Notes: generated from the letters alone by a model not told the origin. 64,000 nt of DNA from UBA11606 sp964504305 (GCA_964504305.1 CAZDEB010000004.1:1-64000); one strand, 5' to 3'. Positions 17,575 through 26,281 are shown, counted from the stretch's first letter. A program made the numbers and translations.

Positions 17575-17616
17575 TGTAATGCTGTAATCAACACCTAGTG
17601 CATACTGTAATTACAG
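17575..17616. promoter_or_regulatory. TGTAAT half-site cluster upstream of lon
   Basis: TGTAAT occurs at 17575-17580, 17583-17588 and 17606-17611, and its complement ATTACA at 17610-17615. The last two form the perfect 12-base palindrome CTGTAATTACAG (17605-17616), nine bases before the lon ATG and overlapping the ribosome-binding region AGGAGA. Such clustering between divergent genes looks like an operator. The binding protein is unknown; the adjacent RHH-like protein is the obvious candidate. Confidence 0.55.
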
Positions 17617-17625
17617 GAGACATCT

Positions 17626-19962
17626 ATGGCCGCTAGTTCCGACACTTCATCAACCTCCAACGGTCCGGTCGATCGCGATGTGCGGCACGTGCCGTTGTTG
17701 CCAACAAATGGGATCGTCCTGCCGGAGATGGTTGTGACCATCCAGCTCGAGAGTGACGAGGCCAAGAAAGTCGTGCAAGCGGCCGCCGAAGCCGATGATC
17801 TCGTGGTGCTCGTGCCCAAACACGAATCGGCGTCGCAGGCCGTAGGAACCCTCACCCGCATCGAACAAAAAGGTGGGCTCCCGGGCGGCGCTCAAGGCGC
17901 GGTGATTCGCGGCATCGAGCGGGTTCGGATTGGCAAAGGAGCCTTGGGACCAAACGGTGCTCTCGTTGTCGAGGTTCGAAGTGGCGAACGAGGCGGCGTC
18001 GAGCCCGTTGACGAGTTGGCCGAACGCTACCGAACCGCCGCGACCCGCCTTTTGGACGCGGTCGGCGGATCGCGGATGGCCAAGCTGCTTGATGACGTGA
18101 CCGAACCGAGCGCGTTGGCCGACACCATTGCCTGGTGGCCCGAACTCGACGACGAGCAACGTATTGAGCTTCTCGAAACGTTTGGCGTTGCGGCTCGTCT
18201 CGAGTTGGCGTCGGGGTGGGCTGAGGCCGCCGCCGTCGAAGCCGAAGTGAGCCGCGACATCAGCGGCAGTGTCAGCGATGAGTTCGAGGGGCAGCAGCGT
18301 GAAGCGGTCCTGCGGCGCCAACTATCGGCTATCCAAAGCGAGCTCGGCGAGGGAGACGACAACGTAATCGGCGACTATCGCATCCAACTCGATGCTCTTC
18401 GATCCGCCGACGTCGACTCGAAGACGATCGAAGCAATCTCCAAAGAAATCGACCGACTCGAACGAACCGGCACGCAGGGCCAAGAGTCGTCGTGGATACG
18501 GACCTGGCTCGACACCCTCTTCGAGATCCCGTGGACGAGCACTACCAAAGACGACCTAGACCTCGACCGGGCTCGTGAAATTCTCGATGCCGACCACACC
18601 GGTCTTGACGATGTCAAAGACCGGATTGTCGAGTTTCTCGCGGTGCGACGACTTCGCGAAGAACGCGGCGTAGCCCAGCGAGGAGTCAAGGCGGGAACCA
18701 TCCTCGCTCTCGCTGGTCCCCCCGGAGTTGGCAAGACCAGTCTGGGACGCTCGATTGCTCGCACCCTGGGTCGCGAGTTCGTGCGGATGTCGCTCGGTGG
18801 GATTCGAGACGAAGCCGAAATTCGTGGTCACCGCCGGACCTACGTTGGTGCCCGCCCTGGCCGCATCGTTCGGGCCCTCACCGAGGCCGGGTCGATGAAT
18901 CCGGTGATACTCCTCGACGAGATTGACAAGATCGGGGCCGATTATCGCGGCGATCCGTCGTCGGCGCTGTTGGAGGTGCTCGATCCCGAGCAAAACGACA
19001 CGTTCCGTGATCACTACCTGGAGATGGAGCTCGATCTGTCCAACGTGGTGTTTTTGGCGACCGCGAACGAGATCGAACGCCTGCCCGCCCCGCTCCTCGA
19101 CCGCATGGAGATCATCTCGCTTAGGGGCTACAGCGAAGACGAAAAGATCGAAATCGCTCGCAACCACCTCCTGCCACAGCTGTACGAGCAGAACGCAGTC
19201 AAGACCGACGAGGTGGTGATCAGCAACGAGATCATCTCGACGGTTGTAGGCGACTACACGCGCGAGGCCGGCGTTCGATCTTTGCAACGCCGGCTCGACC
19301 GGCTCATCCGCAAGGCCGCGACTCGCATCGCCACCGGCGAAGCGGCCCCGGTCAGTATTCAACCAGACGAACTTCGCGACGCCCTCGGCCGTCCCGCGAC
19401 TCGCGAGAACCCCGCCGAGCGGACAGTCGACCCAGGAGTCGCGACCGGACTGGCCGTTACGGGGGCCGGAGGCGATGTCCTTTTCGTCGAGACCGCGGTG
19501 ATGCCCGGTGAGGGACTCAAGCTCACCGGGCAACTCGGTGATGTGATGCAAGAAAGTGGGCAGATCGCTCTGAGTTACCTACGCGCCAACGCCGACTCCT
19601 TGGGCGTGTCGTTGCCTGATGATCGACGCATTCATGTGCATTTCCCGGCCGGGGCCATCCCCAAAGACGGCCCGTCGGCGGGCGTCACCATGACGGTTGC
19701 TCTCGTCAGCTTGCTGAGTGGGAGGCAGGTCCGAGGCGATGTTGCCATGACCGGCGAGGTCACGTTGCAGGGACGGGTGCTGCCGATCGGCGGAGTGAAG
19801 GAAAAGGTGTTGGCCGCTCATCGCGCCGGGGTTACCGACGTGATTTTGCCGATTGCCAATGGCCCCGATATCGACGACATTCCCGACGCGGTACGCGACG
19901 AGGTGACCATTCATCTGGTGTCCTCGGTGACCGAGGCGCTAGAGGTTGCGCTGGTTGCTTAG
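17626..19962 (+). CDS. lon: ATP-dependent serine protease Lon
   Basis: The 778-residue cytosolic protease degrades damaged and regulatory proteins. In order it has an N-terminal LON substrate-binding domain (about 20-200), a coiled-coil linker, an AAA+ module with Walker A GPPGVGKT (364-371) and Walker B VILLDEIDKI, and the protease domain with catalytic Ser684 in PKDGPSAG and Lys727. The 43-residue Ser-Lys spacing equals that of E. coli Lon (S679/K722). The start has AGGAGA just upstream. The gene lies inside the mft locus, between mftC and mftD, but has no known part in cofactor synthesis. Its TAG overlaps the stop of the convergent membrane gene. Confidence 0.97.
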   Translation: MAASSDTSSTSNGPVDRDVRHVPLLPTNGIVLPEMVVTIQLESDEAKKVVQAAAEADDLVVLVPKHESASQAVGTLTRIEQKGGLPGGAQGAVIRGIERVRIGKGALGPNGALVVEVRSGERGGVEPVDELAERYRTAATRLLDAVGGSRMAKLLDDVTEPSALADTIAWWPELDDEQRIELLETFGVAARLELASGWAEAAAVEAEVSRDISGSVSDEFEGQQREAVLRRQLSAIQSELGEGDDNVIGDYRIQLDALRSADVDSKTIEAISKEIDRLERTGTQGQESSWIRTWLDTLFEIPWTSTTKDDLDLDRAREILDADHTGLDDVKDRIVEFLAVRRLREERGVAQRGVKAGTILALAGPPGVGKTSLGRSIARTLGREFVRMSLGGIRDEAEIRGHRRTYVGARPGRIVRALTEAGSMNPVILLDEIDKIGADYRGDPSSALLEVLDPEQNDTFRDHYLEMELDLSNVVFLATANEIERLPAPLLDRMEIISLRGYSEDEKIEIARNHLLPQLYEQNAVKTDEVVISNEIISTVVGDYTREAGVRSLQRRLDRLIRKAATRIATGEAAPVSIQPDELRDALGRPATRENPAERTVDPGVATGLAVTGAGGDVLFVETAVMPGEGLKLTGQLGDVMQESGQIALSYLRANADSLGVSLPDDRRIHVHFPAGAIPKDGPSAGVTMTVALVSLLSGRQVRGDVAMTGEVTLQGRVLPIGGVKEKVLAAHRAGVTDVILPIANGPDIDDIPDAVRDEVTIHLVSSVTEALEVALVA

Positions 19963-20660
19963 CGGCGGCTCAAAAGTCGCAACACGTACCAGAACAACAT
20001 CATCACCGAACTGAACAGTGCGAGTGATGCCGCGACGTGAGCATCGACCGGGTATCGGCGGATGATGGTCTGGGTCTGGTAGAGGATCGATCCACCGGCC
20101 AAAGCAATCATCGCGACGGAGAACCACACACCGAGTTCGAAGCCGAACAACACCGCGCCCAAAATCAAGACCAAGGCGGCGATGCCGCCGAACATCATCA
20201 TCGGACGGATGAACGACAGATCTTTTCGAGTCACGAACGCAACAACGCTCAGACCGCCAAATCCGACGATCGTTAGCAGCGCGGCCGCGGCAACCGTTGT
20301 TGTGCCGCCTTGTTGGTTGAAGACTTGATAGAGAAACGGGGCGAAAATCAGGGCTTCGAGGGCGGCCATACCGAACAGTGCGGCGTATTGCTTGCCGGGG
20401 TTCAGTAGATCCTGGGCGGCGTTGGCAACGATCCACTGGCCAACCATGAAAGCCCCAAGTATCAGCAGCCACGCCGCACCGCTGCCGGCCACGAAGTCGT
20501 AGATGCCCTTGGCGATACCGGTGCTGAAGAAGAGCGCTTCGATCCCGATGAAGGCCGCGACCGCGCCCAACAGGTGCTGGTAAACGCGGACCACGAAATC
20601 GCCGCGGGTGGTCTCGTCGAGTTCGATTACCGGTCGTAGATCGAGTCCGCCTTGCGACAT
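19959..20660 (-). CDS. Bax inhibitor-1/YccA-family membrane protein
   Basis: The 233-residue protein has seven hydrophobic segments spread from about residue 28 to the end. It carries the BI-1 family features: an N-terminal VVRVYQHLLGAVAAFIG, a central GFGGLSVVAFVTRKDLSF, and a last pair of segments around AGGSILYQTQTII. Bacterial members are poorly understood integral membrane proteins proposed to be pH-gated ion leaks. ATG 20660 is chosen for the AAGGAGCAACC just upstream. The stop codon overlaps the lon stop in TTAG, so the genes converge without a gap. Confidence 0.85.
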   Translation of the reverse strand: MSQGGLDLRPVIELDETTRGDFVVRVYQHLLGAVAAFIGIEALFFSTGIAKGIYDFVAGSGAAWLLILGAFMVGQWIVANAAQDLLNPGKQYAALFGMAALEALIFAPFLYQVFNQQGGTTTVAAAALLTIVGFGGLSVVAFVTRKDLSFIRPMMMFGGIAALVLILGAVLFGFELGVWFSVAMIALAGGSILYQTQTIIRRYPVDAHVAASLALFSSVMMLFWYVLRLLSRR

Positions 20661-20809
20661 GGTTGCTCCTTGAAGCTTCGGGTGCTGGCTGTGTTCGACC
20701 AAGACTACTGCCGATCCTTGCGAGACGGGCCTCGGGCGTGGCGCATGAGACACCGCTAGGATTGCCCCGTTCGATTCGGCAAACGCCGGGTGAGTGAAGG
20801 GAGTCCACT

Positions 20810-20995
20810 ATGGGGATGTTCGACAAGGTCAAGGGCCTCGTAGGCAAGAATGCCGGTGCGATCGAAGACGGCATCGACAAAGCCGCCGACGTGATCGAAG
20901 ACAAGGTCGGCGAAGAACATGGCGACAAGGTCGACATGGTCGCCGAGAAGGCCAAGGATGTCGTCGAAGACATCGCCGCTGACGAAGAAGAGTAG
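20810..20995 (+). CDS. MT0933-type antitoxin-like small protein
   Basis: This 61-residue acidic, helical protein begins MGMFDKVKGLVGKNAGAIEDG and continues with IDKAADVIEDKVGEEHGDKV. That matches the MT0933 antitoxin-like family of mycobacteria and relatives, which is often annotated as an antitoxin although many members stand alone. No toxin gene is adjacent. A strong hairpin follows at 21013. It precedes the assembly gap and the mftD promoter region. Confidence 0.8.
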   Translation: MGMFDKVKGLVGKNAGAIEDGIDKAADVIEDKVGEEHGDKVDMVAEKAKDVVEDIAADEEE

Positions 20996-21012
20996 AAGAA
21001 GAGTAGTTGCGG

Positions 21013-21038
21013 GTGGCCGGGTCGAGAGGCCCGGCCAC
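21013..21038 (+). terminator. hairpin terminator after the small antitoxin-like gene
   Basis: GTGGCCGGG (21013-21021) pairs with CCCGGCCAC (21030-21038) over an eight-base loop. TTGTT follows on the plus strand. The perfect nine-pair stem, 17 bases after the stop codon, supports an intrinsic terminator that separates this gene from mftD. Confidence 0.65.
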
Positions 21039-21040
21039 TT

Positions 21041-21095
21041 GTTCGATTGACGGTCGAGACCGCCACGCCGGTACTCTCCCGTGACCGTTATCCCC
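21041..21095 (+). repeat. left copy of a 55-base duplication flanking the gap
   Basis: The 55 bases left of the N-run are identical to the 55 bases right of it (21196-21250). The most likely explanation is two contig ends that overlap and were scaffolded with a standard 100-N spacer rather than merged. Confidence 0.95.
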
Positions 21096-21195
21096 NNNNN
21101 NNNNNNNNNNNNNNNNNNNNNNNNNNNNNNNNNNNNNNNNNNNNNNNNNNNNNNNNNNNNNNNNNNNNNNNNNNNNNNNNNNNNNNNNNNNNNNN
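21096..21195. other. assembly gap of 100 N
   Basis: Exactly 100 undetermined bases lie upstream of mftD. The round length and the identical flanks indicate a scaffolding placeholder and not a measured distance. Hidden sequence here cannot be ruled out, for example further copies of the 17-base repeat. Confidence 1.
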
Positions 21196-21250
21196 GTTCG
21201 ATTGACGGTCGAGACCGCCACGCCGGTACTCTCCCGTGACCGTTATCCCC
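21196..21250 (+). promoter_or_regulatory. right copy of the 55-base duplication, with a possible mftD promoter
   Basis: This is an exact copy of 21041-21095. It contains TTGACG (21202-21207) and TACTCT (21227-21232), spaced by 19 bases, which could form a sigma-70-type promoter for mftD. If both copies are real, the promoter would be duplicated in tandem. Confidence 0.5.
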
Positions 21251-21251
21251 G

Positions 21252-21302
21252 ATTAACCATTCTCCCCCGTTAACCATTCTCCCCCGTTAACCATTCTCCC
21301 CC
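21252..21302 (+). repeat. three 17-base tandem repeats before mftD
   Basis: The unit GTTAACCATTCTCCCCC occurs at 21269-21285 and 21286-21302, with a first copy at 21252-21268 that differs at its first base. A fourth copy is cut off after GTTAA. The array lies between the promoter-like element and the mftD ribosome-binding site, and so would be in the 5' leader. Tandem repeats of this type also break short-read assemblies, which fits the adjacent gap. Confidence 0.9.
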
Positions 21303-21319
21303 GTTAAGAGGTGCCACCG

Positions 21320-22492
21320 GTGGGTAATCCCTGGTTTGAGACAGTTGCCGTAGCCCAGCAGCGAGCCAAGAAGCGGCTCCCCAAATCGGTGTACGGCGCG
21401 TTGATTGCCGGGGCCGAGGCCGGCGTCTCGATGCGAGACAACACGTCGGCGTTTGATGAACTCGGGCTTCGGCCCGTCACCGCCGATCAACCATCCGAAC
21501 GCAAGATGGACACCACCGTCATGGGCCAATCGCTGTCGATGCCCGTCATGATCTCCCCGACCGGTGCTCAAGCAGTGCATCCCCAGGGCGAGGTGGCGGT
21601 TGCTCGGGCGGCCGCGGCGCGCGGAATCCCTATGGGCCTCAGCTCGTTTGGAGGCAAGACGGTCGAAGATGTCGTCGAGGCCAATCCCCAAACCTTCTTC
21701 CAGATCTACTGGGCGGGCGACCGAGACTCGATGGTTGCTCGTATGCAACGAGCGAGGGCGGCGGGGGCGACCGGCATGATCCTCACCCTTGACTGGTCGT
21801 TTTCTCATGGCCGAGATTGGGGCAGCCCGCACATCCCGCAGTCGTTCGGGATCAAAGAACTGCTGCCGCACGCGCTCGAAGTCTTGGCTCGTCCACGGTG
21901 GTGCATGGCTTGGCTGAGGGACCGGTCGATTCCGCTTTTGCGGGTTCCCAACTTTGTTACCGGCGACGAAAAGCCGCCGCTCTTCTTCGATGCCTACGGC
22001 ACGTGGATGATGACGCCGCCCCCGTCGTGGGACGATGTGGCGTGGCTGCGCGCTCAATGGGATGGGCCGTTCATGATCAAAGGCGTTGCCCGCGCTGACG
22101 AAGCTCGCCGAGCCGTCGATGCCGGAGCGACCTGCATCTCGGTGTCGAACCATGGCGGTAACAACGTCGACAGCGCCCCGGCATCGATTCGCGTGCTGCC
22201 CGAGATCGCCAGCGCCGTCGGCGGCGACATCGAGGTGGTTCTCGATGGTGGTATTCGTCGCGGCTCCGACGTTGTCAAAGCGTTGGCTTTGGGCGCTGAC
22301 GCGGTGCTGATTGGTCGGGCTTATTTGTGGGGGCTTGCGGCCAACGGTCAAGCGGGCGTCGAGAACGTCCTCGACATTTTGAGGATGGGGATCGATGCCA
22401 CGATGCGAGGGATCGGCGTCGCTTCTATCGACGATCTCGAGGCGGCCAACATTGTGATGCCGCGGGATTTCTCGCCACCCCAGCCGGGCTGA
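21320..22492 (+). CDS. mftD: mycofactocin biosynthesis FMN-dependent deaminase/oxidase MftD
   Basis: MftD belongs to the lactate-dehydrogenase-like FMN family. It oxidatively deaminates the MftE product to give pre-mycofactocin, the redox-active form. The protein begins near NPWFETVAVAQQRAKKRLPKS and shows the catalytic region SNHGGNNVD. The FMN phosphate site is formed by VVLDGGIRRGSD and GADAVLIGRAY. The Asn-Asn after the catalytic His-Gly-Gly replaces the Arg of true lactate oxidases, as expected for MftD. GTG 21320 is chosen because AGAGG lies eight bases upstream; GTG 21311 is in frame and possible. mftE follows 13 bases later. Confidence 0.93.
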   Translation: MGNPWFETVAVAQQRAKKRLPKSVYGALIAGAEAGVSMRDNTSAFDELGLRPVTADQPSERKMDTTVMGQSLSMPVMISPTGAQAVHPQGEVAVARAAAARGIPMGLSSFGGKTVEDVVEANPQTFFQIYWAGDRDSMVARMQRARAAGATGMILTLDWSFSHGRDWGSPHIPQSFGIKELLPHALEVLARPRWCMAWLRDRSIPLLRVPNFVTGDEKPPLFFDAYGTWMMTPPPSWDDVAWLRAQWDGPFMIKGVARADEARRAVDAGATCISVSNHGGNNVDSAPASIRVLPEIASAVGGDIEVVLDGGIRRGSDVVKALALGADAVLIGRAYLWGLAANGQAGVENVLDILRMGIDATMRGIGVASIDDLEAANIVMPRDFSPPQPG

Positions 22493-22505
22493 TCGGCAGC
22501 CGACG

Positions 22506-23168
22506 GTGGACCTCGCCACTATGACATCACCGGATGTTGGCGCCGCTGTTCACACGTTGGTGCTCCCCTTGGGATCGACCGAACAACACGGCGCTCATCT
22601 CCCCCTCGACACAGATACTCGGATTGCGGTTGCGGTGGCGCAAGCGGCGGCTGCACGAATGGCCGCCGTGGTCGTAGCTCCCGCGATCAGCATCGGCGCA
22701 TCGGGCGAACACCAGGGGTTCGCCGGCACCTTGTCGATCGGGACCGATGTGCTTGCTTCGGCAATTGTGGAGATCGTTCGAACTGCTGGGTCGGAATTTT
22801 CTCGCGTGGTGGTGGTTAACGGCCACGGCGGCAACGTTTCCGCGGTCGCTCGGGCCGCGGCTCTGTGCGCAGACGAGGGGCGTCCAATCGGCGTGTGGCA
22901 TGCCCGGCTGGCGGGGGCTGATGCTCACGCCGGAGCAGCAGAAACGTCGGTCATGCTGGCTATTGCATCTTCGGCGGTTCGCATGGATCTAGCTCGAGCG
23001 GGGTCGACCGCGGCGATGGCCGAGATAATCGACGACCTCCGTAGCGGAGGCGTCAAGGCCGTGGCGGCCAACGGTGTTCTGGGCGACCCGACCACGGCCA
23101 CCGCCGAGCACGGTCACGAGATCTTCGAGCAGTGGGTCGCCGAGGTGTGCGCACTTCTGCAACCATGA
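22506..23168 (+). CDS. mftE: mycofactocin peptidase MftE, creatininase family
   Basis: The 220-residue creatininase-like metalloprotease cleaves the modified MftA to release the C-terminal dipeptide-derived AHDP. Metal ligands are visible in GSTEQHGAHLPLDTD (Glu, His and Asp), in VVNGHGGN, and in the late Glu of GAAETSVM. The length is typical for MftE. GTG at 22506 follows mftD closely. Its stop overlaps a short ATG reading, and the SDR starts four bases later, so mftD-mftE-SDR form one transcription unit. Confidence 0.94.
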   Translation: MDLATMTSPDVGAAVHTLVLPLGSTEQHGAHLPLDTDTRIAVAVAQAAAARMAAVVVAPAISIGASGEHQGFAGTLSIGTDVLASAIVEIVRTAGSEFSRVVVVNGHGGNVSAVARAAALCADEGRPIGVWHARLAGADAHAGAAETSVMLAIASSAVRMDLARAGSTAAMAEIIDDLRSGGVKAVAANGVLGDPTTATAEHGHEIFEQWVAEVCALLQP

Positions 23169-23172
23169 ACCC

Positions 23173-23958
23173 GTGAACCCACCCGTCGCACTTATAACTG
23201 GCGCAGCCCGCGGCATCGGTGCCGCTTGCGTCGCGGCTTTGATCGCCGATGGTTGGCAGGTGGCAGCGCTTGATCGGGTGTCGGCTGATCCGTCAGCGAA
23301 CTATCCAATGGCCACATCAGCAGAGTTCGAAGCGGTTGTTGGCGGCGCCGGTTCGATGGCAATCGGGGTCGAGGTCGATGTGGCCGACAGCGCCGCAGTC
23401 GGCGTTGCGGTTGACGAGGTCATCAACCGCTACGGCCAACTTGATGCCGTCGTCACCGCGGCCGGGATAGTGGCCGGGGGGAAACCAGTTTGGGAGATGA
23501 GCAACGCCGATTGGGCCGGCGTGATGGCCACCGACCTGACCGGTACGTTCAACGTTGTTCGAGCCGCGGTACCCGCCCTCCTCAAACGGCCAGCAGGGCG
23601 CGTGGTGTGCGTTGCGTCAGCGGCGGGATCGTTGGGTCTGCGCCACATGGCGCCGTACGCCGCGGCCAAACACGGCGTGATCGGGTTGGTCAGGTCTTTG
23701 GCTGCCGACCTCGCCGGCACGTTGGTAACCGCCAATGTGGTGAGCCCCGGGTCGACACGAACGGTCGGGCTGGACGCTTCGGCAGCCATTTATGGCCTTG
23801 AGTCGGTCGAGGATTTTGTGCGCCACCAAGAACCACTAGGCCGGCTTATCGAACCAGTCGAGGTTGCGGCCGCAATTGCGTGGCTGTGCTCTCCAGCGTC
23901 GTCAGCGGTTACCGGCGCCATCATCCCGGTCGATGGTGGGATGACGGCCACGCCCTGA
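23173..23958 (+). CDS. SDR-family oxidoreductase of the mycofactocin-coupled type
   Basis: The 261-residue Rossmann-fold oxidoreductase has the cofactor motif TGAARGIG near the N-terminus, the NNAG-equivalent VTAAGIV, a catalytic Ser (VASAAGS), YxxxK in YAAAKHG and a PGSTRT loop. GTG 23173 is chosen because the fold begins at once (VALITGAARG). It lies four bases after mftE. Several SDR subfamilies occur with mft genes; they keep NAD(H) bound and need mycofactocin for turnover. This one probably belongs to them, given its position. The alcohol or ketone substrate is unknown. Confidence 0.87.
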   Translation: MNPPVALITGAARGIGAACVAALIADGWQVAALDRVSADPSANYPMATSAEFEAVVGGAGSMAIGVEVDVADSAAVGVAVDEVINRYGQLDAVVTAAGIVAGGKPVWEMSNADWAGVMATDLTGTFNVVRAAVPALLKRPAGRVVCVASAAGSLGLRHMAPYAAAKHGVIGLVRSLAADLAGTLVTANVVSPGSTRTVGLDASAAIYGLESVEDFVRHQEPLGRLIEPVEVAAAIAWLCSPASSAVTGAIIPVDGGMTATP

Positions 23959-23986
23959 CTCTGCCGCGCCCTGATTCGGCTTGATC

Positions 23987-25084
23987 TCAGTCGGCCATGA
24001 GTTCGGCCAGAAGTCCTTTGAACAAGAAGACGTCGTCGGGATCGTCAGGCCACTCGTGAGTTCCGAAGTGCACGTGACGGGCGTGAAGCCGACTCATGAT
24101 TATCGCGTGGCGGGTCGCGTTGTAAGCCATCTCGAAACGCATGTCGCCCACGTCGACGCCACTGATCTCGCCGTACTGCTCACGCACCTCGGCGGGCCTG
24201 AGCATCAGGGGCAGCGTCTCGATACCCGCTGGTCCGAGCAAGTACTCGAAGAAGCGGTGCATGAAACACATCCAGGCCACGTCGAGCGCCGGTGGCGCGA
24301 TGGCGGCCATCTCCCAATCGAGAATCGCGACAGGGGTAGTGCCGGTGGGGGAGTACATGATGTTGCCGATACGCGAGTCGCCCCAACTGATCGCCGACGG
24401 TTGCTCATCGGGCCAGTTGGCGACGAGCCAATCGAACGCGGTCTCGATCGCTGGGAACCGGCGGCCGGCTCGCTCACACATCCATTCGTAATACTGTCGC
24501 TGATCGGCGAAATGACGTTGCAACGCTGTGTCGCCCGGGATATCGAAGTGCAAGAAATCGGCGCAACCGTCGCTGATGTCGATGGCGTGTATCGCGGCTA
24601 GCGCGGTCAGGCTCTCGCGCTGGAGAGCAGCTTGCCTCGTTGCTCCGAGCTCACGAACCCATCCCTCCATTGCGTACGGAGGCAAATCCGGTGGCACCCG
24701 ACCCTCGACGCGTCGCATCACGAAGAAGGGAGCGTCGAGGTGGTGGGGGTCGGTTTCGAGCCACATGAGTTCTGGGACCGGAACATCGCTGCGTTCATTC
24801 ACCAGGGAGATCAGCTCGTACTGGCGCTCGAGGTCATAGCTCATGAACGTCGGTACGTCGTCGTCCGATGGGGCGACGCGGGCCACAAACGAGCCAACGT
24901 TTTCATCCCACGCAGCATCAAAAAACAAGGATTCGCTCGACATGCCGTTGGCTTCAGGACTCGAGACCGCGCCAACAGTCGCGTTGGGGTCGTTTGTCCT
25001 CTGGGCCAGCCAACCCTGGAGTTGAGAACGTAAGTCCTCGTTGTTGCGAGATGATTTTATGACGGTGATGTCGCCAGCGCTCAT
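23987..25084 (-). CDS. APH-fold phosphotransferase family protein
   Basis: The 365-residue protein has an aminoglycoside-phosphotransferase/kinase-like fold. The nucleotide-binding N-lobe is followed by a long helical insert, then the Brenner-type catalytic motif SWGDSRIGNIMY and the metal-binding ILDWEMAAIAPP (the DFG equivalent). The usual HGD is WGD here, as in ACAD10-like members that are common in actinobacterial lipid-metabolism loci. These are not antibiotic-resistance enzymes; suggested substrates include hydroxy-acyl compounds. It diverges from the alcohol dehydrogenase at 25167 with 82 bases between, so the two may be co-regulated. Confidence 0.85.
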   Translation of the reverse strand: MSAGDITVIKSSRNNEDLRSQLQGWLAQRTNDPNATVGAVSSPEANGMSSESLFFDAAWDENVGSFVARVAPSDDDVPTFMSYDLERQYELISLVNERSDVPVPELMWLETDPHHLDAPFFVMRRVEGRVPPDLPPYAMEGWVRELGATRQAALQRESLTALAAIHAIDISDGCADFLHFDIPGDTALQRHFADQRQYYEWMCERAGRRFPAIETAFDWLVANWPDEQPSAISWGDSRIGNIMYSPTGTTPVAILDWEMAAIAPPALDVAWMCFMHRFFEYLLGPAGIETLPLMLRPAEVREQYGEISGVDVGDMRFEMAYNATRHAIIMSRLHARHVHFGTHEWPDDPDDVFLFKGLLAELMAD

Positions 25085-25166
25085 GGGAGCAAGGTAGCTG
25101 AACTGTGCTCTCCTGCTTGACGCTGGTACGTTCAGCGGCGTTCACCTCGTCGTTCGAAGGACAACC

Positions 25167-26279
25167 ATGAAAACCCGAGCAGCCGTATTACGAGAAATTG
25201 GAGCCGAGTGGAGCATCGAGGAAATCGAGCTCGACGAACCTCAAGTGGGCGAGATTCTGGTCAAGACGCTGGCTGCTGGCATGTGCCATTCCGACGAGCA
25301 CGCCCACGACGGCAGCATGCCGGTGCCGCTGCCAATCGTTGGCGGTCACGAAGGATCCGGCGTGGTTGTTGCGCTTGGTCCTGGAGTCACCGAGTTCGAA
25401 GTTGGCGACCACATCTCGTGTTCGTTCATTCCGTCGTGCGGCAAGTGCCGGTGGTGCGCTTCGGGCCAACAGAACCTGTGTGACCTTGGGGCTCAACTTT
25501 TGGATCCCGGCATGATCACCGGAGGATTTCGCCACCACACGGCCGACGGAACCGACCTCACTCCGCTGCTCAAGTTGGGCACGTTTGCCGAGCACATGGT
25601 GCTCAGCGTCGACAGTGCCATCAAAATTCAAAAAGACATCCCGCCCGGACCGGCGGCGCTGGTCAGCTGCGGAGTGACCACGGGATACGGCTCGGCCGTC
25701 AACCGCGCCGAGGTCAAGGCTGGCGACACGGTAATCGTCGTCGGCTGTGGCGGACTCGGGACCGCAGCCATTCAAGGAGCCAAGGTTGCCGGTGCCAAGA
25801 ACGTAGTGGCGATCGATCCGTCAGAGTTCAAGCGCGAGAGCGCCATGGAGTTCGGAGCCACCCACACTGCGCCGTCGATGGAGGAAGCGATGGAATCGGT
25901 CGGGGCGATGACCGAAGGGGTCATGGCCGACAGCGTGATTCTCACCCCGGGCACCCTCACCGGCGATCTGATCGCACCGGCTCAGTTCCTTACCCGTAAG
26001 GGCGGAACCGTTGTCGCCACCGCGGTTGCGCCCGCTGCGCAGATGGACGTGCAGCTCAACTTGTTCATGTTCTCGATGATGAACCAAGAGCTCAAAGGTT
26101 GCCTGTTCGGTTCAACGTCACCTCGCGCCGAGATCCCCAACCTGTTGTCGATGTACCAGGCCGGCCAGCTGAAACTTGACGAGATGATCACTCGTACATA
26201 CACGTTGGACGAGGTCAACGAGGGCTACGCCGACATGTTGGCCAACAAGAACATTCGCGGCGTCATCACCTTCGACTGA
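25167..26279 (+). CDS. NDMA-type zinc-dependent alcohol dehydrogenase
   Basis: The 370-residue medium-chain dehydrogenase has catalytic zinc ligands at Cys40, His61-Glu62 and a later Cys. The structural zinc is held by Cys91, Cys94, Cys97 and Cys105. The Rossmann motif is VGCGGLG, followed by the NAD-selecting acidic AIDPSE. The insertion GAQLLDPGMITGG and overall pattern fit the actinobacterial family of nicotinoprotein-like, N,N-dimethyl-4-nitrosoaniline-dependent alcohol dehydrogenases. These keep NAD bound and are thought to pass electrons to mycofactocin. An AAA ATPase gene starts three bases after the stop, indicating an operon. Confidence 0.92.
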   Translation: MKTRAAVLREIGAEWSIEEIELDEPQVGEILVKTLAAGMCHSDEHAHDGSMPVPLPIVGGHEGSGVVVALGPGVTEFEVGDHISCSFIPSCGKCRWCASGQQNLCDLGAQLLDPGMITGGFRHHTADGTDLTPLLKLGTFAEHMVLSVDSAIKIQKDIPPGPAALVSCGVTTGYGSAVNRAEVKAGDTVIVVGCGGLGTAAIQGAKVAGAKNVVAIDPSEFKRESAMEFGATHTAPSMEEAMESVGAMTEGVMADSVILTPGTLTGDLIAPAQFLTRKGGTVVATAVAPAAQMDVQLNLFMFSMMNQELKGCLFGSTSPRAEIPNLLSMYQAGQLKLDEMITRTYTLDEVNEGYADMLANKNIRGVITFD

Positions 26280-26281
26280 CC

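Noticed and set aside
20810..20995. Complete toxin-antitoxin system
   Set aside because: Only the antitoxin-like protein is present; neither neighbour is a toxin.
20756..21277. Minus-strand frame running through the N gap
   Set aside because: It is open only because N codons cannot be stops, and it includes the duplicated flanks.
21287..22519. 410-codon minus-strand frame over mftD
   Set aside because: mftD is clearly coding on the plus strand with family motifs; the antisense product is Arg/His-rich and featureless.
23987..25084. Aminoglycoside resistance gene
   Set aside because: The APH fold is present, but the WGD variant and locus context match the ACAD10-like housekeeping branch, not resistance enzymes.
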